NCBI GenBank assembly: GCA_016201825.1
Contig: JACQCD010000067.1
Location: forward strand, 1 to 58,630
Length of the DNA stretch: 58,630 nt
From: Nitrospirota bacterium
Lineage (GTDB): Bacteria > Nitrospirota > Nitrospiria > 2-01-FULL-66-17
Direction of reading: 5' to 3'
Below, piece by piece: positions 9,558-21,342 of this stretch (position 1 is the first letter of the stretch; each line of letters opens with the position of its first letter). Position numbers and translations under genes: made by a program. Under the pieces are notes generated by a model. That model was not told the origin of the DNA, searched no databases, and worked only from the letters and a program-made list of their open reading frames with translations.

Positions 9558-10645
9558 GCGAGCTCTGGAACGAGCGGGATCAGCAGATTTCGGAGGTCCG
9601 CCAGATCGGCGTATTTCTCAATGTTCCGTCGGACCGACCGCAGCGTCGGTGCGACATACGGAAGGTGTGTGGCGCGGCCCTTGACCTTCTCGATGTACAC
9701 GAACCGCCCTGCGGCTTTGAGATTACGCTGCAGGCTCGTCAAATCGAATAGGCGCCGGAACGCGGTTGGATCCTGGAGAGGTCCCTTTGCCACCGAGAGA
9801 TAATATGCGATGAGCCGGTCGACCAGCGGTTCCTCGAGCGTCACGTAGGAATCTCGCAGCAAGGACGCGAGATCGTAGGTCAGGGGCCCCACCAGCGCGT
9901 CCTGGAAATCGATCAGACGGATGCGTCCATCGGCGACCATCAGATTCCGACTGTGGTAATCGCGGTGAACCAGTACGGAGGGGGCCGATGCGATCTCTTC
10001 GGCGATTCGATCAAACGCCATCCGGATCTTGCGGCGCGGCTCCGGGGACACGGCCGCTTCATTGCGGGCTTCGACGCCGTATTCCAGGAAATGCTCGAAC
10101 TCCCAGACCAGAAGGGCGCGGTCGAACCGACGTCCGAACGCCAGGCATTGGGAAGGGGCGGTGTCCGTGGTATCGCCCTGCAGTTTGACCAGCTCGTCGA
10201 GCGCCGACCGATACAGGTTCTCGATTCGCTCGGTCGGCGCTCCCGCAATCGCGTCCCAGAGGGTGACGTCCCCAAGGTCCTCCAGGACAAGTCGACCGCT
10301 TTTCACATCATAATCGTAGATCCGAGGTACTCCGAGCCCTCGCGAACGCAGGTACCGCTGGATGTTCAAGAAGGGGAGCTCGGTGACCGGAAAGTCGGAT
10401 GCAGAGATCGCCTCTTCGGAACGCTTGAAAGCCTCGGGTTCCGCAAGCTCCATGAGGATGAGGGTGGCCGGCACGCTGCCTGCCCCCAATTGAATTCTGG
10501 AATACGTACGGTTCGACGCATCGCCTTTGAGGCGTTCGCATCCGTGGACCGGGGTCGAGAAACCAGAGCGCCGGATCAAATCGTTCAGTTCCCAACTGGT
10601 CCGGTCGGCTGTGTCGGGTGAGGGGGGGATGTGGGGTGTGCTCAT
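9554..10645 (-). CDS. Aminoglycoside-phosphotransferase-fold sugar kinase, AmgK-like
   Basis: VLVHRDYHSRNLMVADGRIRLIDFQDALVGPLTYDLASLLRDSY; ATGA overlap with the MurU-like gene. Confidence 0.8.
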   Translation of the reverse strand: MSTPHIPPSPDTADRTSWELNDLIRRSGFSTPVHGCERLKGDASNRTYSRIQLGAGSVPATLILMELAEPEAFKRSEEAISASDFPVTELPFLNIQRYLRSRGLGVPRIYDYDVKSGRLVLEDLGDVTLWDAIAGAPTERIENLYRSALDELVKLQGDTTDTAPSQCLAFGRRFDRALLVWEFEHFLEYGVEARNEAAVSPEPRRKIRMAFDRIAEEIASAPSVLVHRDYHSRNLMVADGRIRLIDFQDALVGPLTYDLASLLRDSYVTLEEPLVDRLIAYYLSVAKGPLQDPTAFRRLFDLTSLQRNLKAAGRFVYIEKVKGRATHLPYVAPTLRSVRRNIEKYADLADLRNLLIPLVPELA

Positions 10646-10852
10646 CGACGCGCCATTCTGCCATGCCCACCTCCCCCTGTCAAACCATTCGACGTCGCCA
10701 GGGAAGGATGTAAATTTGACTGCCCCGTGTCGAACATGCAACTAAGCTGTGTTCTTTTTGCTGCTAGTATCCTCTCCCCCGATGGTTTTTTCAGCCAGAT
10801 GGCACGGCACACCTTTTGCTTTTATCATAGACCTGAAATAGGGGAGAGTGTT

Positions 10853-11749
10853 ATGGATGGGTTTCAAGCGGCATCGCAGCAGACCATAGGGCGCGTCGTG
10901 TCGTGCGAGGGGATCGGGCTGCACTCGGGGCGCCAGGTTTCGATTCGGTTGTGTCCTGCCGAGCCCAACACCGGCATCCGATTCCTCCGACGCACTCAGA
11001 CCGGAGATGTCTGGATTGATGCTCGGATCGGCCAAGTGTCAGGGACGACATTGGCGACCAGCTTGGGCCGGGGAGAGAAGGTGGTGCACACGGTCGAGCA
11101 CCTCTTGGCCGCGGCCAGCGGATTGCGGCTCGATAACCTGGTCGTTGAACTGGATGCCGATGAAATTCCGATTATGGATGGGAGCGCCCGACCATTCGCC
11201 GACGCCTTGCTCGGAGCCGGAATCGCTTCCCAAGCGGCGCCTCGGTCGGTCTTTGTGGTGACAGCCCCCTTTGAGGTGCGTGACGGGGCGGGGTGGATCT
11301 CGGTGGTTCCCTCCTCCCGGTTAGAAGTCTACAATACGGTTGAATACGATCATCCGGCGATCGGCCGGCAGGTCTTCGGGTACATCGACGACGGACCATC
11401 CACGTTCGTGGAGTCCTTGGCGGGAGCCCGCACGTTCGGTTTCCTCCGGGATGTTGAGCGACTCAAAGCGGCCGGCTTGATTCAAGGGGGGAGTTTGGAT
11501 AATGCTGTGGTCGTGGGGGCAACCGGTGTTTTAAACGAGGAAGGGCTTCGGTGGGACGACGAGTTCGTGCGTCACAAAACGCTGGACCTTCTGGGCGATT
11601 TGGCGTTACTGGGCGGGACGATGAGGGGGCGAATCACGGCGTTCAAAGCGGGGCACGGGTTGCATTCAAAGTTTGTCGCGTACATGACAGCCCACCCTGA
11701 GGTGTGGCAAGTCCAGATCGCGGACTGTGAAGCGACGATATCTGCTTAG
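10853..11749 (+). CDS. lpxC: UDP-3-O-acyl-N-acetylglucosamine deacetylase
   Basis: QQTIGRVVSCEGIGLHSGRQVSIRL; VHTVEHLLAA; LDNAVVVG; HKTLDLLGDLALLG. Confidence 0.95.
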   Translation: MDGFQAASQQTIGRVVSCEGIGLHSGRQVSIRLCPAEPNTGIRFLRRTQTGDVWIDARIGQVSGTTLATSLGRGEKVVHTVEHLLAAASGLRLDNLVVELDADEIPIMDGSARPFADALLGAGIASQAAPRSVFVVTAPFEVRDGAGWISVVPSSRLEVYNTVEYDHPAIGRQVFGYIDDGPSTFVESLAGARTFGFLRDVERLKAAGLIQGGSLDNAVVVGATGVLNEEGLRWDDEFVRHKTLDLLGDLALLGGTMRGRITAFKAGHGLHSKFVAYMTAHPEVWQVQIADCEATISA

Positions 11750-11813
11750 CCGCCAGAGAGAATAAAACACCCACTAACATGGTTGCAGGGATGTGGGGAG
11801 ACTAGGACAAGCC

Positions 11814-11841
11814 CGGGGGTTCCTCGTGAGAGGAACCCCCG
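11814..11841. terminator. Hairpin between convergent lpxC and HARE-HTH locus
   Basis: CGGGGGTTCCTC-GTGA-GAGGAACCCCCG, 12-bp stem; short T-run on the + side only. Confidence 0.6.
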
Positions 11842-11858
11842 TTTCGCGTTGCCAAACG

Positions 11859-11906
11859 TTACTTCTTCTTTGCAGCCTTTTTCTTCGCAGGTTTTTTCGT
11901 CGCCAA
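11859..11906 (-). CDS. Putative 15-aa Lys/Ala-rich micro-ORF (TTG start)
   Basis: TTG GCG ACG AAA AAA CCT GCG AAG AAA AAG GCT GCA AAG AAG AAG TAA = (M)ATKKPAKKKAAKKK; purine-rich AAAGGGGGTGAGG upstream; in-frame TGA just upstream. Confidence 0.4.
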   Translation of the reverse strand: MATKKPAKKKAAKKK

Positions 11907-11925
11907 GCGTCCTCACCCCCTTTCG

Positions 11926-12468
11926 TCAGGTACCCCCTCCTGGGGTCACCGGTGTTTCTTCGACCAGCTCAAAGGTGTTCGGTGCCACTTTCCGAAAATG
12001 CTTATCACGCCGGAGGGAAATTGCGATTGAGGTAACCGGAGTTTTCCCTCGGATCCGGACGCCACCCTCTACCAGCTTTCGGTACATCTCCTTCGCGTGC
12101 ATCGGTGTTGCCGCTTCTTTCAGAAGCACCATGGCGGCCTGTGGGACACTCATGCCGAGATACTTGGTGCGTCCAAAGAGAATTTCCTGCGATTGGTCGG
12201 GAACGTCGAGAGACACTTTCCCCTTATCGCGTTCTCCCTCACCCGCTGGAGATTGTTTGGCGGCCACCCGAGCCTTTTCCTGCTCAACCCTATATAATGT
12301 TTCCGCCAACTCCAGGTACTTCTTGATCGTCTTAATTTCTTCATCCAGTCGATCGCGCTTCTTTTGGAGTTCCTGGAGCTTGATCTTGTAGGCGTTGATT
12401 CGCTGGTTGAGGCCAGCCAAGATGTCTTGTAACTCTTCCATATGTGTAAGATCCGTAGCATGCCACAC
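11926..12468 (-). CDS. Coiled-coil + HARE-HTH winged-helix domain protein
   Basis: Heptad-like N-terminus MEELQDILAGLNQRINAYKIKLQELQKKRDRLDEEIKTIKKYLELAETLY; C-terminal MSVPQAAMVLLKEAATPMHAKEMYRKLVEGGVRIRGKTPVTSIAISLRRDKHFRKVAPNTFELVE. Confidence 0.75.
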   Translation of the reverse strand: MWHATDLTHMEELQDILAGLNQRINAYKIKLQELQKKRDRLDEEIKTIKKYLELAETLYRVEQEKARVAAKQSPAGEGERDKGKVSLDVPDQSQEILFGRTKYLGMSVPQAAMVLLKEAATPMHAKEMYRKLVEGGVRIRGKTPVTSIAISLRRDKHFRKVAPNTFELVEETPVTPGGGT

Positions 12469-12493
12469 TCAGAAGACAGGATTCATTTACAAC

Positions 12494-12657
12494 GCTATGG
12501 ACTATAGCAAGGCTATAGTTTGTTGTCAAGCAAAAATCTGCCAGTACAGTTGTGTGTTTGCTATGAGCTGCCTGCACACCTATATGCTATGGTCTAGCAT
12601 AGCAGAAGGAATACCGCGTTATGAAAATGGTTTCTTTTAGTATGCGTATTTGCTATG
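12494..12657. promoter_or_regulatory. Divergent intergenic region with repeated GCTATR motifs (operator-like)
   Basis: GCTATGGACTATAGC (12494-12508), GCTATAG (12512), GCTATG (12560), GCTATGGTCTAGCATAGC (12586-12603), GCTATG (12652). Confidence 0.45.
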
Positions 12658-14969
12658 CGTCACTGAGTAAATGGAGTGTAAGGGCACTGCTCGTTGTGAT
12701 GGCCGGCTGCCAGGGCCAGATTGGCCAGAGTATCCCTCCGGCCGCTCCATCCGTCGGTAATCTTGCGTCGGTGACTCACCAGAGCCGTGTCACGCTCTCC
12801 GGAACAAAGCCTGAAGGAACGTCTCTCTCTATTAATGGCGAGGAAGTCGTGGCTCGCGATGCACTTGAGACTTGGAGCGCGGTGGTCACGCTTTCTTCGG
12901 ACGGGTTGCACACGTTTGAGATAGAGGCGCTCGACGAGCGGGGTCAGATCAGTCTTCCCTTCGTAGTCTCGATCCTCCGTGACACCTCCCCTCCAGCGGT
13001 ACCGACCGTCGATCTGGTCACGTCGCCAGCTTCGGCCAACCCGATCACGCTGACCGGCACCAAGGAAGCGGGAGCCCTGGTGCGGCTCAATGGTCGTCGG
13101 GTCATTCCGCCATCGACGGCCACAACCTGGAGTTACCAGGCGACCCTCGCGACTGGCCCCAACACCTTAACGGTGACGGTCGTCGACGCCGCGGGCAACG
13201 AAAGCGATCCGGCAACGGTGGCTGTGACGTTGACGCCGACATGTGCCGTGTCCCGGTCGGTGTTTCCTCTGGATCGGGCCGCGATCGTGTGGGGCGCGGC
13301 GTTCACGTGGCAGGCCCCGTCTGTCGCCCCTTCGGGGGGCTATCGGTTCGAACTGTCTGCTTCGCCGGCGTTTGATTCGGTCATTGACACGGTCGACACT
13401 TCGTTAGCGCTGTATGCGCCAACGACCCCCACTCCCCCTGCCGGAGTGTACTTTTGGCGCGTTGGCGCGATCGACAGTACCTGCGGCGTGTCGTATGGCC
13501 TGACGAGAATGGTTCTCATCGGGTCTACCACCGGTGACATCAACGGGGATAGATACGCCGATGCGTTGATCGGTGTGGTGGGTGACGATACGGTGGACCA
13601 CGATGCGGGCGCTGCCTACATTGACTATGGCGGCCCATCGCCGGAGGTTCAGCCGGATGTCATCCTTCCCGGCGAGCACCGTCTTGATGGGTTTGGGGGC
13701 TCGGTCGCGAAAGTGGGGGATATCGACGGCGATGGGTACGTCGACGTGCTGGTGGGAGCCTACTTATTCGATCGCGATTTCGATCAACAGGATCACGTGG
13801 GTCGCGCGTATCTGTTCTGGGGTGGGCCGAACATGTCGACTCGGCCTGGGCTGGTGTTCACCGGCGAATCCGATAATGGGGAGTTCGGAGTGTCGGTGGC
13901 GGGCATCGGCGATGTCAACGGCGACGGCTACCCCGATGTGGCGGTGGGCGCGTATAGAGCCACGGTGACGGCGGCATGCGGAGGGGGGACGGCGCGCCTC
14001 CCGGCGGTTGGGCGGGTCTATATCTATTTCGGTGGTCCGCGGGCGACGATGGATTCGAAGGCGGATGTTGTGCTGACGGGCGAGACGACCGTGACCCCGG
14101 GTGAGCCCACGAGTGCCTGTCGGCAGGGCGACGAGTTCGGTGGACGGGTGGCGGGCGTTGGGGATATCAACGGGGACGGCTACGACGATATCGTCGTAGG
14201 TGCCCGCAAATTCGACCTGAACACGGATCCCTCGGATCCCTCGGTCGGCCAAGACGCCGGACGGGCCTATGTGTTCTATGGCGGTCCGTGGCTGGTGGGT
14301 GTAGGGGCTGACCAAGCCGATGTTATTTTCACCGGTACGGCGACCGGTGATGAATTTGGAACGGCAGTTGCGGGTGCCGGAGATACGAATGGCGACGGCT
14401 TTGCGGATCTGGTCGTCGGCGCGCCGCTCCGAGACGAAGCAGGCGCCGAATCCGGGTCCGCGTACTGGTACTTTGGTAACGCCTCGCCATCCACTTCTCC
14501 CGCCTTCCGTCTCGATGGTCTGGCCGCCGGGGATAATTTCGGGTTTTCGGTCTCGTCAAGCGGTGACGTGAATGGCGATGGGTTCTCCGACCTCGTGGTG
14601 GGGGCGTATGTTCCTTTTGATCCTGCGGTCGCTCCCGAGAAGCAGCGTCTTGGGTCGGCCACGCTCTACCTAGGCGGGAGCCCTCCCAGCGGCGCTCCTG
14701 CCGCGAGCTTCGGGGCTGAAGCGGTCGGCGACGAATTCGGCATTGCTGTAGGGGGGCCGGGCGATGTGAACGGGGACGGCTACGACGACGTGATCGTCGG
14801 GGCCTACCGCAACGACGCGTGTTGTGGCAAAACAGGTGAGGGCGGCCGAGCCTACATCTTTCCCGGGGGATCCTCTCTCGTGTCAAGAGGCGCTGCCTCC
14901 GACCCGAAGAATGACTGGATCTTCACCGGTCGGAGCGCTGGGGACGGACTGGGGATTTCCGTCCGCTGA
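12621..14969 (+). CDS. FG-GAP repeat (integrin-alpha-like beta-propeller) lipoprotein with N-terminal Ig-like modules
   Basis: LLVVMAGCQGQ lipobox-like; seven D-x-N/D-G-D-x-x-x-D-x-x-x-G motifs (e.g. DVNGDGYPDVAVGAY, DINGDGYDDIVVGAR). Confidence 0.88.
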   Translation: MKMVSFSMRICYASLSKWSVRALLVVMAGCQGQIGQSIPPAAPSVGNLASVTHQSRVTLSGTKPEGTSLSINGEEVVARDALETWSAVVTLSSDGLHTFEIEALDERGQISLPFVVSILRDTSPPAVPTVDLVTSPASANPITLTGTKEAGALVRLNGRRVIPPSTATTWSYQATLATGPNTLTVTVVDAAGNESDPATVAVTLTPTCAVSRSVFPLDRAAIVWGAAFTWQAPSVAPSGGYRFELSASPAFDSVIDTVDTSLALYAPTTPTPPAGVYFWRVGAIDSTCGVSYGLTRMVLIGSTTGDINGDRYADALIGVVGDDTVDHDAGAAYIDYGGPSPEVQPDVILPGEHRLDGFGGSVAKVGDIDGDGYVDVLVGAYLFDRDFDQQDHVGRAYLFWGGPNMSTRPGLVFTGESDNGEFGVSVAGIGDVNGDGYPDVAVGAYRATVTAACGGGTARLPAVGRVYIYFGGPRATMDSKADVVLTGETTVTPGEPTSACRQGDEFGGRVAGVGDINGDGYDDIVVGARKFDLNTDPSDPSVGQDAGRAYVFYGGPWLVGVGADQADVIFTGTATGDEFGTAVAGAGDTNGDGFADLVVGAPLRDEAGAESGSAYWYFGNASPSTSPAFRLDGLAAGDNFGFSVSSSGDVNGDGFSDLVVGAYVPFDPAVAPEKQRLGSATLYLGGSPPSGAPAASFGAEAVGDEFGIAVGGPGDVNGDGYDDVIVGAYRNDACCGKTGEGGRAYIFPGGSSLVSRGAASDPKNDWIFTGRSAGDGLGISVR

Positions 14970-15001
14970 GGTGGGCATGGCCCCCACGCTCGAGGCGCCG
15001 G

Positions 15002-16564
15002 TCAGGCGCTGCGCCGTCTTAGCAAGTGCCAGACGAAGTGCGCCTCCTCGTTTCGCCACAGAGCCTGGAGCGCGCCATAACTGGCGGCGGATGCTCCGAT
15101 CCCTCCGGCGATCAGGATGGCCTTGGCCAACCAAGCGCCAGGCTCCGTCCAGATCGTCATCGCGCTGATCAGGCTCCCGATGACGGCGGTTGGGGCGCTG
15201 GCCGCCAAAGACTGAAACGCGGATCGCGCGATGCGGCGTCCGCCGAATCGTTCCAGTCGTCGGTGCAGCACGGTGAGCAAGACGAGAAAGTTGAGCGCCG
15301 ACGCGAGCGCCGTGGCGAGCGCAAGCCCGCCATGCCCGAGCGGTCCCATGAGGGCCAGGCTTGCGCCGATGTTGGCGGCGACGGCGAGAATGGCGGCGAT
15401 CACCGGCGTGGCCGTATCCTGCCTTGCATAGAAGACCGGGACCACGACGCGCACTCCCGCAAACGCCCAGAGCCCCACGGTATAGTACAACAACGCGCTC
15501 GCGGTTCCCGCGGTGTCGGCGGCCCCGAATCGTCCATGCTGGAAGATGAGGTGGACAATCGGGGTGCGAAGCATAATCAGGCCGATCATCGCCGGAAGCG
15601 AGATGAACAAGATGAGTCGAAGCCCGAACGACACGGTTTCGCGGAGAGCCTGAACCTCGCCCTTGGCGGCTTGAGAGGACAGGGTCGGAAGCAGGGCCGT
15701 TGAGAGGGCGACCCCGAACACGCCGAGCGGGAATTGGACTAAGCGCATCGCATAGTACAGATAGGTGACGCTCCCTTGTGCCAGATACGATGCGAGGAGT
15801 GTATTGATGAAGATGTTGACCTGAGACACCGAGAGTCCCGCGAGCGTTGGGAGGAGCAAGACTCCCATGCGTCGCAGGGCCGGATGGTCCGGTTGCCACG
15901 ACCATGCGAAGCCCATTCCGAGTCGGTGTAAGGCCGGGATCTGCACGGCGAGTTGGGCGACTCCTCCGAGGGAGACGCCCCAGGCAACGGCGGCCACCGG
16001 TTCGTCGAGGAACGGCGCCAGGAAGAACACCGTCGCGATGATGGAGAGATTGAACAAGGCGGGGGACAGAGCAGGCGCCGCGAATGCTCGAAGGGTATTG
16101 AGCACGCCCATCGCCAGCGCGGCCAAGCTGATCCAGAGGAGGTACGGGAACATCACCCGGGTGAGATGTGCGGTCAGCGCAGATTTTCCCGGGTCATCCC
16201 CGAAACCTGGCGCAATCACCGACACGATCGCGGGAGCAAAGAGGACTCCCAGCATCGTGATGGCCGATACCACGACCAGAATCAAACTGAACGCGGCCCG
16301 GGCGAGGCGCTGGGCCTCCTCGCGGGATTGGGTCGCGAGCGTGTGGGTGAAGACGGGGACGAAGGCGGCCGACATCGAGCCCTCGGCGAACAGCTCCCGG
16401 AGCAGGCTGGGAATCCGGTAGGCCACGTAGAACGCATCGGCGACATGACTGGCGCCGAACGCGCGCGCGACGACCATATCCCGGACGAAGCCGAGCACGC
16501 GGCTCAAGAGGGTTGCGGCTCCGATCACTCCGGCCGCTCGAGCGACTTGCCGTTCTTCTCCCAC
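15002..16564 (-). CDS. murJ: Lipid II flippase, MurJ/MviN family
   Basis: GAATLLSRVLGFVRDMVVARAFGASHVADAFYVAYRIPSLLRELFAEGSMSAAFVPVF. Confidence 0.95.
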   Translation of the reverse strand: MGEERQVARAAGVIGAATLLSRVLGFVRDMVVARAFGASHVADAFYVAYRIPSLLRELFAEGSMSAAFVPVFTHTLATQSREEAQRLARAAFSLILVVVSAITMLGVLFAPAIVSVIAPGFGDDPGKSALTAHLTRVMFPYLLWISLAALAMGVLNTLRAFAAPALSPALFNLSIIATVFFLAPFLDEPVAAVAWGVSLGGVAQLAVQIPALHRLGMGFAWSWQPDHPALRRMGVLLLPTLAGLSVSQVNIFINTLLASYLAQGSVTYLYYAMRLVQFPLGVFGVALSTALLPTLSSQAAKGEVQALRETVSFGLRLILFISLPAMIGLIMLRTPIVHLIFQHGRFGAADTAGTASALLYYTVGLWAFAGVRVVVPVFYARQDTATPVIAAILAVAANIGASLALMGPLGHGGLALATALASALNFLVLLTVLHRRLERFGGRRIARSAFQSLAASAPTAVIGSLISAMTIWTEPGAWLAKAILIAGGIGASAASYGALQALWRNEEAHFVWHLLRRRSA

Positions 16565-16704
16565 CTTACCGAGCGGGCGGAGCGCAGCCCCGCGGCGTGG
16601 GTGGAAGCCGACGGTGTCGGTCGCGGGGCCGGGTGCTTGACTTCACCTCGTGCGTCATGCTAAGAAACACTTTCTTTTCCAACACATGGTGAGGAGGATG
16701 GCTC

Positions 16705-16983
16705 GTGGGTGTACACGCATCAGCAATCAAAAAGGACCGCCAGGCACTTCGCCGCAGGGAACGAAATCGGGCGATGTTGGCGGCCATCAAAACGGTTGTG
16801 AAGAAAGTTCGGAGTGCGGTCGGGGCCAAGAATGCCGCGTCGGCCACGCAGGCGTTGGCTGAGGCGGTTCCGGCGCTCTCGAAAGCCGCCGCGAAGAAGT
16901 TGATCCACAAGAATAAGGCCTCACGGCTGATTTCCCGCTTGACCCGTCACTCCAACCGCTTGTCGTCTTCCGCGTCGAAGTAA
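16705..16983 (+). CDS. rpsT: 30S ribosomal protein S20
   Basis: ASAIKKDRQALRRRERNRAMLAAIKTVVKKV...KKLIHKNKASRLISRLTRH. Confidence 0.93.
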   Translation: MGVHASAIKKDRQALRRRERNRAMLAAIKTVVKKVRSAVGAKNAASATQALAEAVPALSKAAAKKLIHKNKASRLISRLTRHSNRLSSSASK

Positions 16984-18042
16984 CAGGCCGGGCCACCACG
17001 CGCCGGTCACGGTCCGCCCCGAGGGCGGAGTCACCGCGCCGGGGGCTTTCGGGCGGTCGCCTTGTCGGCACAAGGCGATCACCAATCGTTCTAGCGCAAG
17101 GGCTCCCGTGAGTGCCCCTCCCTTGAGCGCCGCATCGGTTTCCAGACACCACGTCAGACCCGCGACGAGCTCGAGCGGCTCCCGATGTTTCGATGCCTCG
17201 ATCAAGCGGTCCACCGCAAATGGCGGTACCTCGAGGGCCTGCGCCATCCGATTGGCCGGAAGACGCTCATCGGCCAGGGCCACACACCGGATCATCTTCC
17301 GCCACTGCCCGATCAAGATCGACAACAACAGGAGGGGAGCCTCGTCGCGGAGCAGCCTTGCTAAGGTGTCCAGCGCCGGAGCGGTTCGGCCCATCGCCAC
17401 GAGGTGAGCCCACTCGAACACCGAGGCAGCGACCCCACGTGGTGAGATGGTGTCCAGGTGCTCCATCCCAAGGGGCCCTGGGGTGGCCCCTCGGCTGAGG
17501 GCGACCTTCTCGAGGTCATGGCTCAGTGCGCGAAGACTGCCCCCTGACCGTTCTTGAAGATAGGCGAGCGCCTCGTCCGTCAACGTCACGCCGCGCGCCG
17601 CGGCTTGGCGGATCAGCCACTCTCGGAGTGCGCGATTGGAGAGCGCCTCGCAGGCGACCACCACGGCGTGCCGCAACAGCGCTTGGACCACGGTCTTTCG
17701 CCGGTCCGGTTTGGTCATGACGAAGACCAGGACGGTGGTCGGTGCGGGCAACGTACAGTAGGCGACGAGCGCGTCGGATGACCCCAGGCGGTCCGCGTCC
17801 CGAACAACGATCAAGCGGCGTGGCGCAAACGCGGGGAGGGTTTCAGCCATCGCGACGACCGACGGGGCGGTGATGTCGCCACCGGTATAGAGGTGGGTAT
17901 TCAGCACGTCGCCCGGAGGGACCACATGACGGCGAAATGCCGCCACCGCTTCATCGACGAGCCAGGATTCTTCACCCGTGAGGACGTAGAGCGGATCGAT
18001 CCGTCCGGCTTCGAGTCGCCGCGCCAGCTCGGGCGGTGTCAT
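16921..18042 (-). CDS. holA: DNA polymerase III subunit delta
   Basis: LYVLTGEESWLVDEAVAAFRRHVVPPGD; TLPAFAPRRLIVVRDAD; LSHDLEKVAL. Confidence 0.88.
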   Translation of the reverse strand: MTPPELARRLEAGRIDPLYVLTGEESWLVDEAVAAFRRHVVPPGDVLNTHLYTGGDITAPSVVAMAETLPAFAPRRLIVVRDADRLGSSDALVAYCTLPAPTTVLVFVMTKPDRRKTVVQALLRHAVVVACEALSNRALREWLIRQAAARGVTLTDEALAYLQERSGGSLRALSHDLEKVALSRGATPGPLGMEHLDTISPRGVAASVFEWAHLVAMGRTAPALDTLARLLRDEAPLLLLSILIGQWRKMIRCVALADERLPANRMAQALEVPPFAVDRLIEASKHREPLELVAGLTWCLETDAALKGGALTGALALERLVIALCRQGDRPKAPGAVTPPSGRTVTGAWWPGLLLRRGRRQAVGVTGQAGNQP

Positions 18043-18609
18043 GGGCTGGCCTCGGGAGGAGCCGACATCTTGGACGGTGTGGGCTGGTCCGTCGGACCGG
18101 ATTGGGGCGCGAAACGCTGCAACCTGACTAAGCGGGCGATCAAGTCCTGGGCGAGCATGTCTGCGGCTTCTTCCAGCGCCCGATTCTTGGCCGACCGGAT
18201 CTGAAGGCTGTCTCCGATCTCGGTGTATTCCGAGGTACCGGTCACGGTTTCTTGCAAGGCTGGTCCGGACATGGCCTGGCTATGTCGGTCGGTCGCGACC
18301 TGGGCGGTGATCGTGACGCGCTGTTCCAGCACGTGGTTTGACCGATCGAATGAAACCGGTGTCACCCCGAGACCGGTCACGATGCCTCGAACGACGAGAT
18401 CAGCCGTTCCAGGTCGATTGACGAGGCGCCATGGGCCGGTGTCGACCAGCCGCGATTTGACGTGTTTGGTCACCAGCGCGTCCAGGAAGGGCTCGAACGT
18501 GCGATTGTCGAAGAGGGGCACGGCGACCGTCGGCGCGTGTCCCGCACGCGTGGCGACGGTTGTGTACCCGCACCCCCCCGCCGCAAGAACCAACACGGCC
18601 AGCGCAACC

Positions 18610-18623
<14 letters not shown>
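18039..18623 (-). CDS. lptE: LPS-assembly lipoprotein LptE
   Basis: Lipobox [29 protein letters not shown]; located between leuS and holA. Confidence 0.85.
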
Positions 18624-21159
<2,536 letters not shown>

Positions 21160-21342
21160 TGCGGTGGGACGAAGCCTTTACATAACACAGTCTCGCGCAC
21201 TGCGGCAAGGCCGCCGAAGGGATGCTGCGCCACCCGAAAGGAGGGGGAGGATTTACAGTCCGCGCCTTTGGCGCGGTGCGGGTTGCGCGTGCCGTGGCCG
21301 ATGGGGTACAGTACAATCTCGATCCGGAGTCCCTCGGACGCC

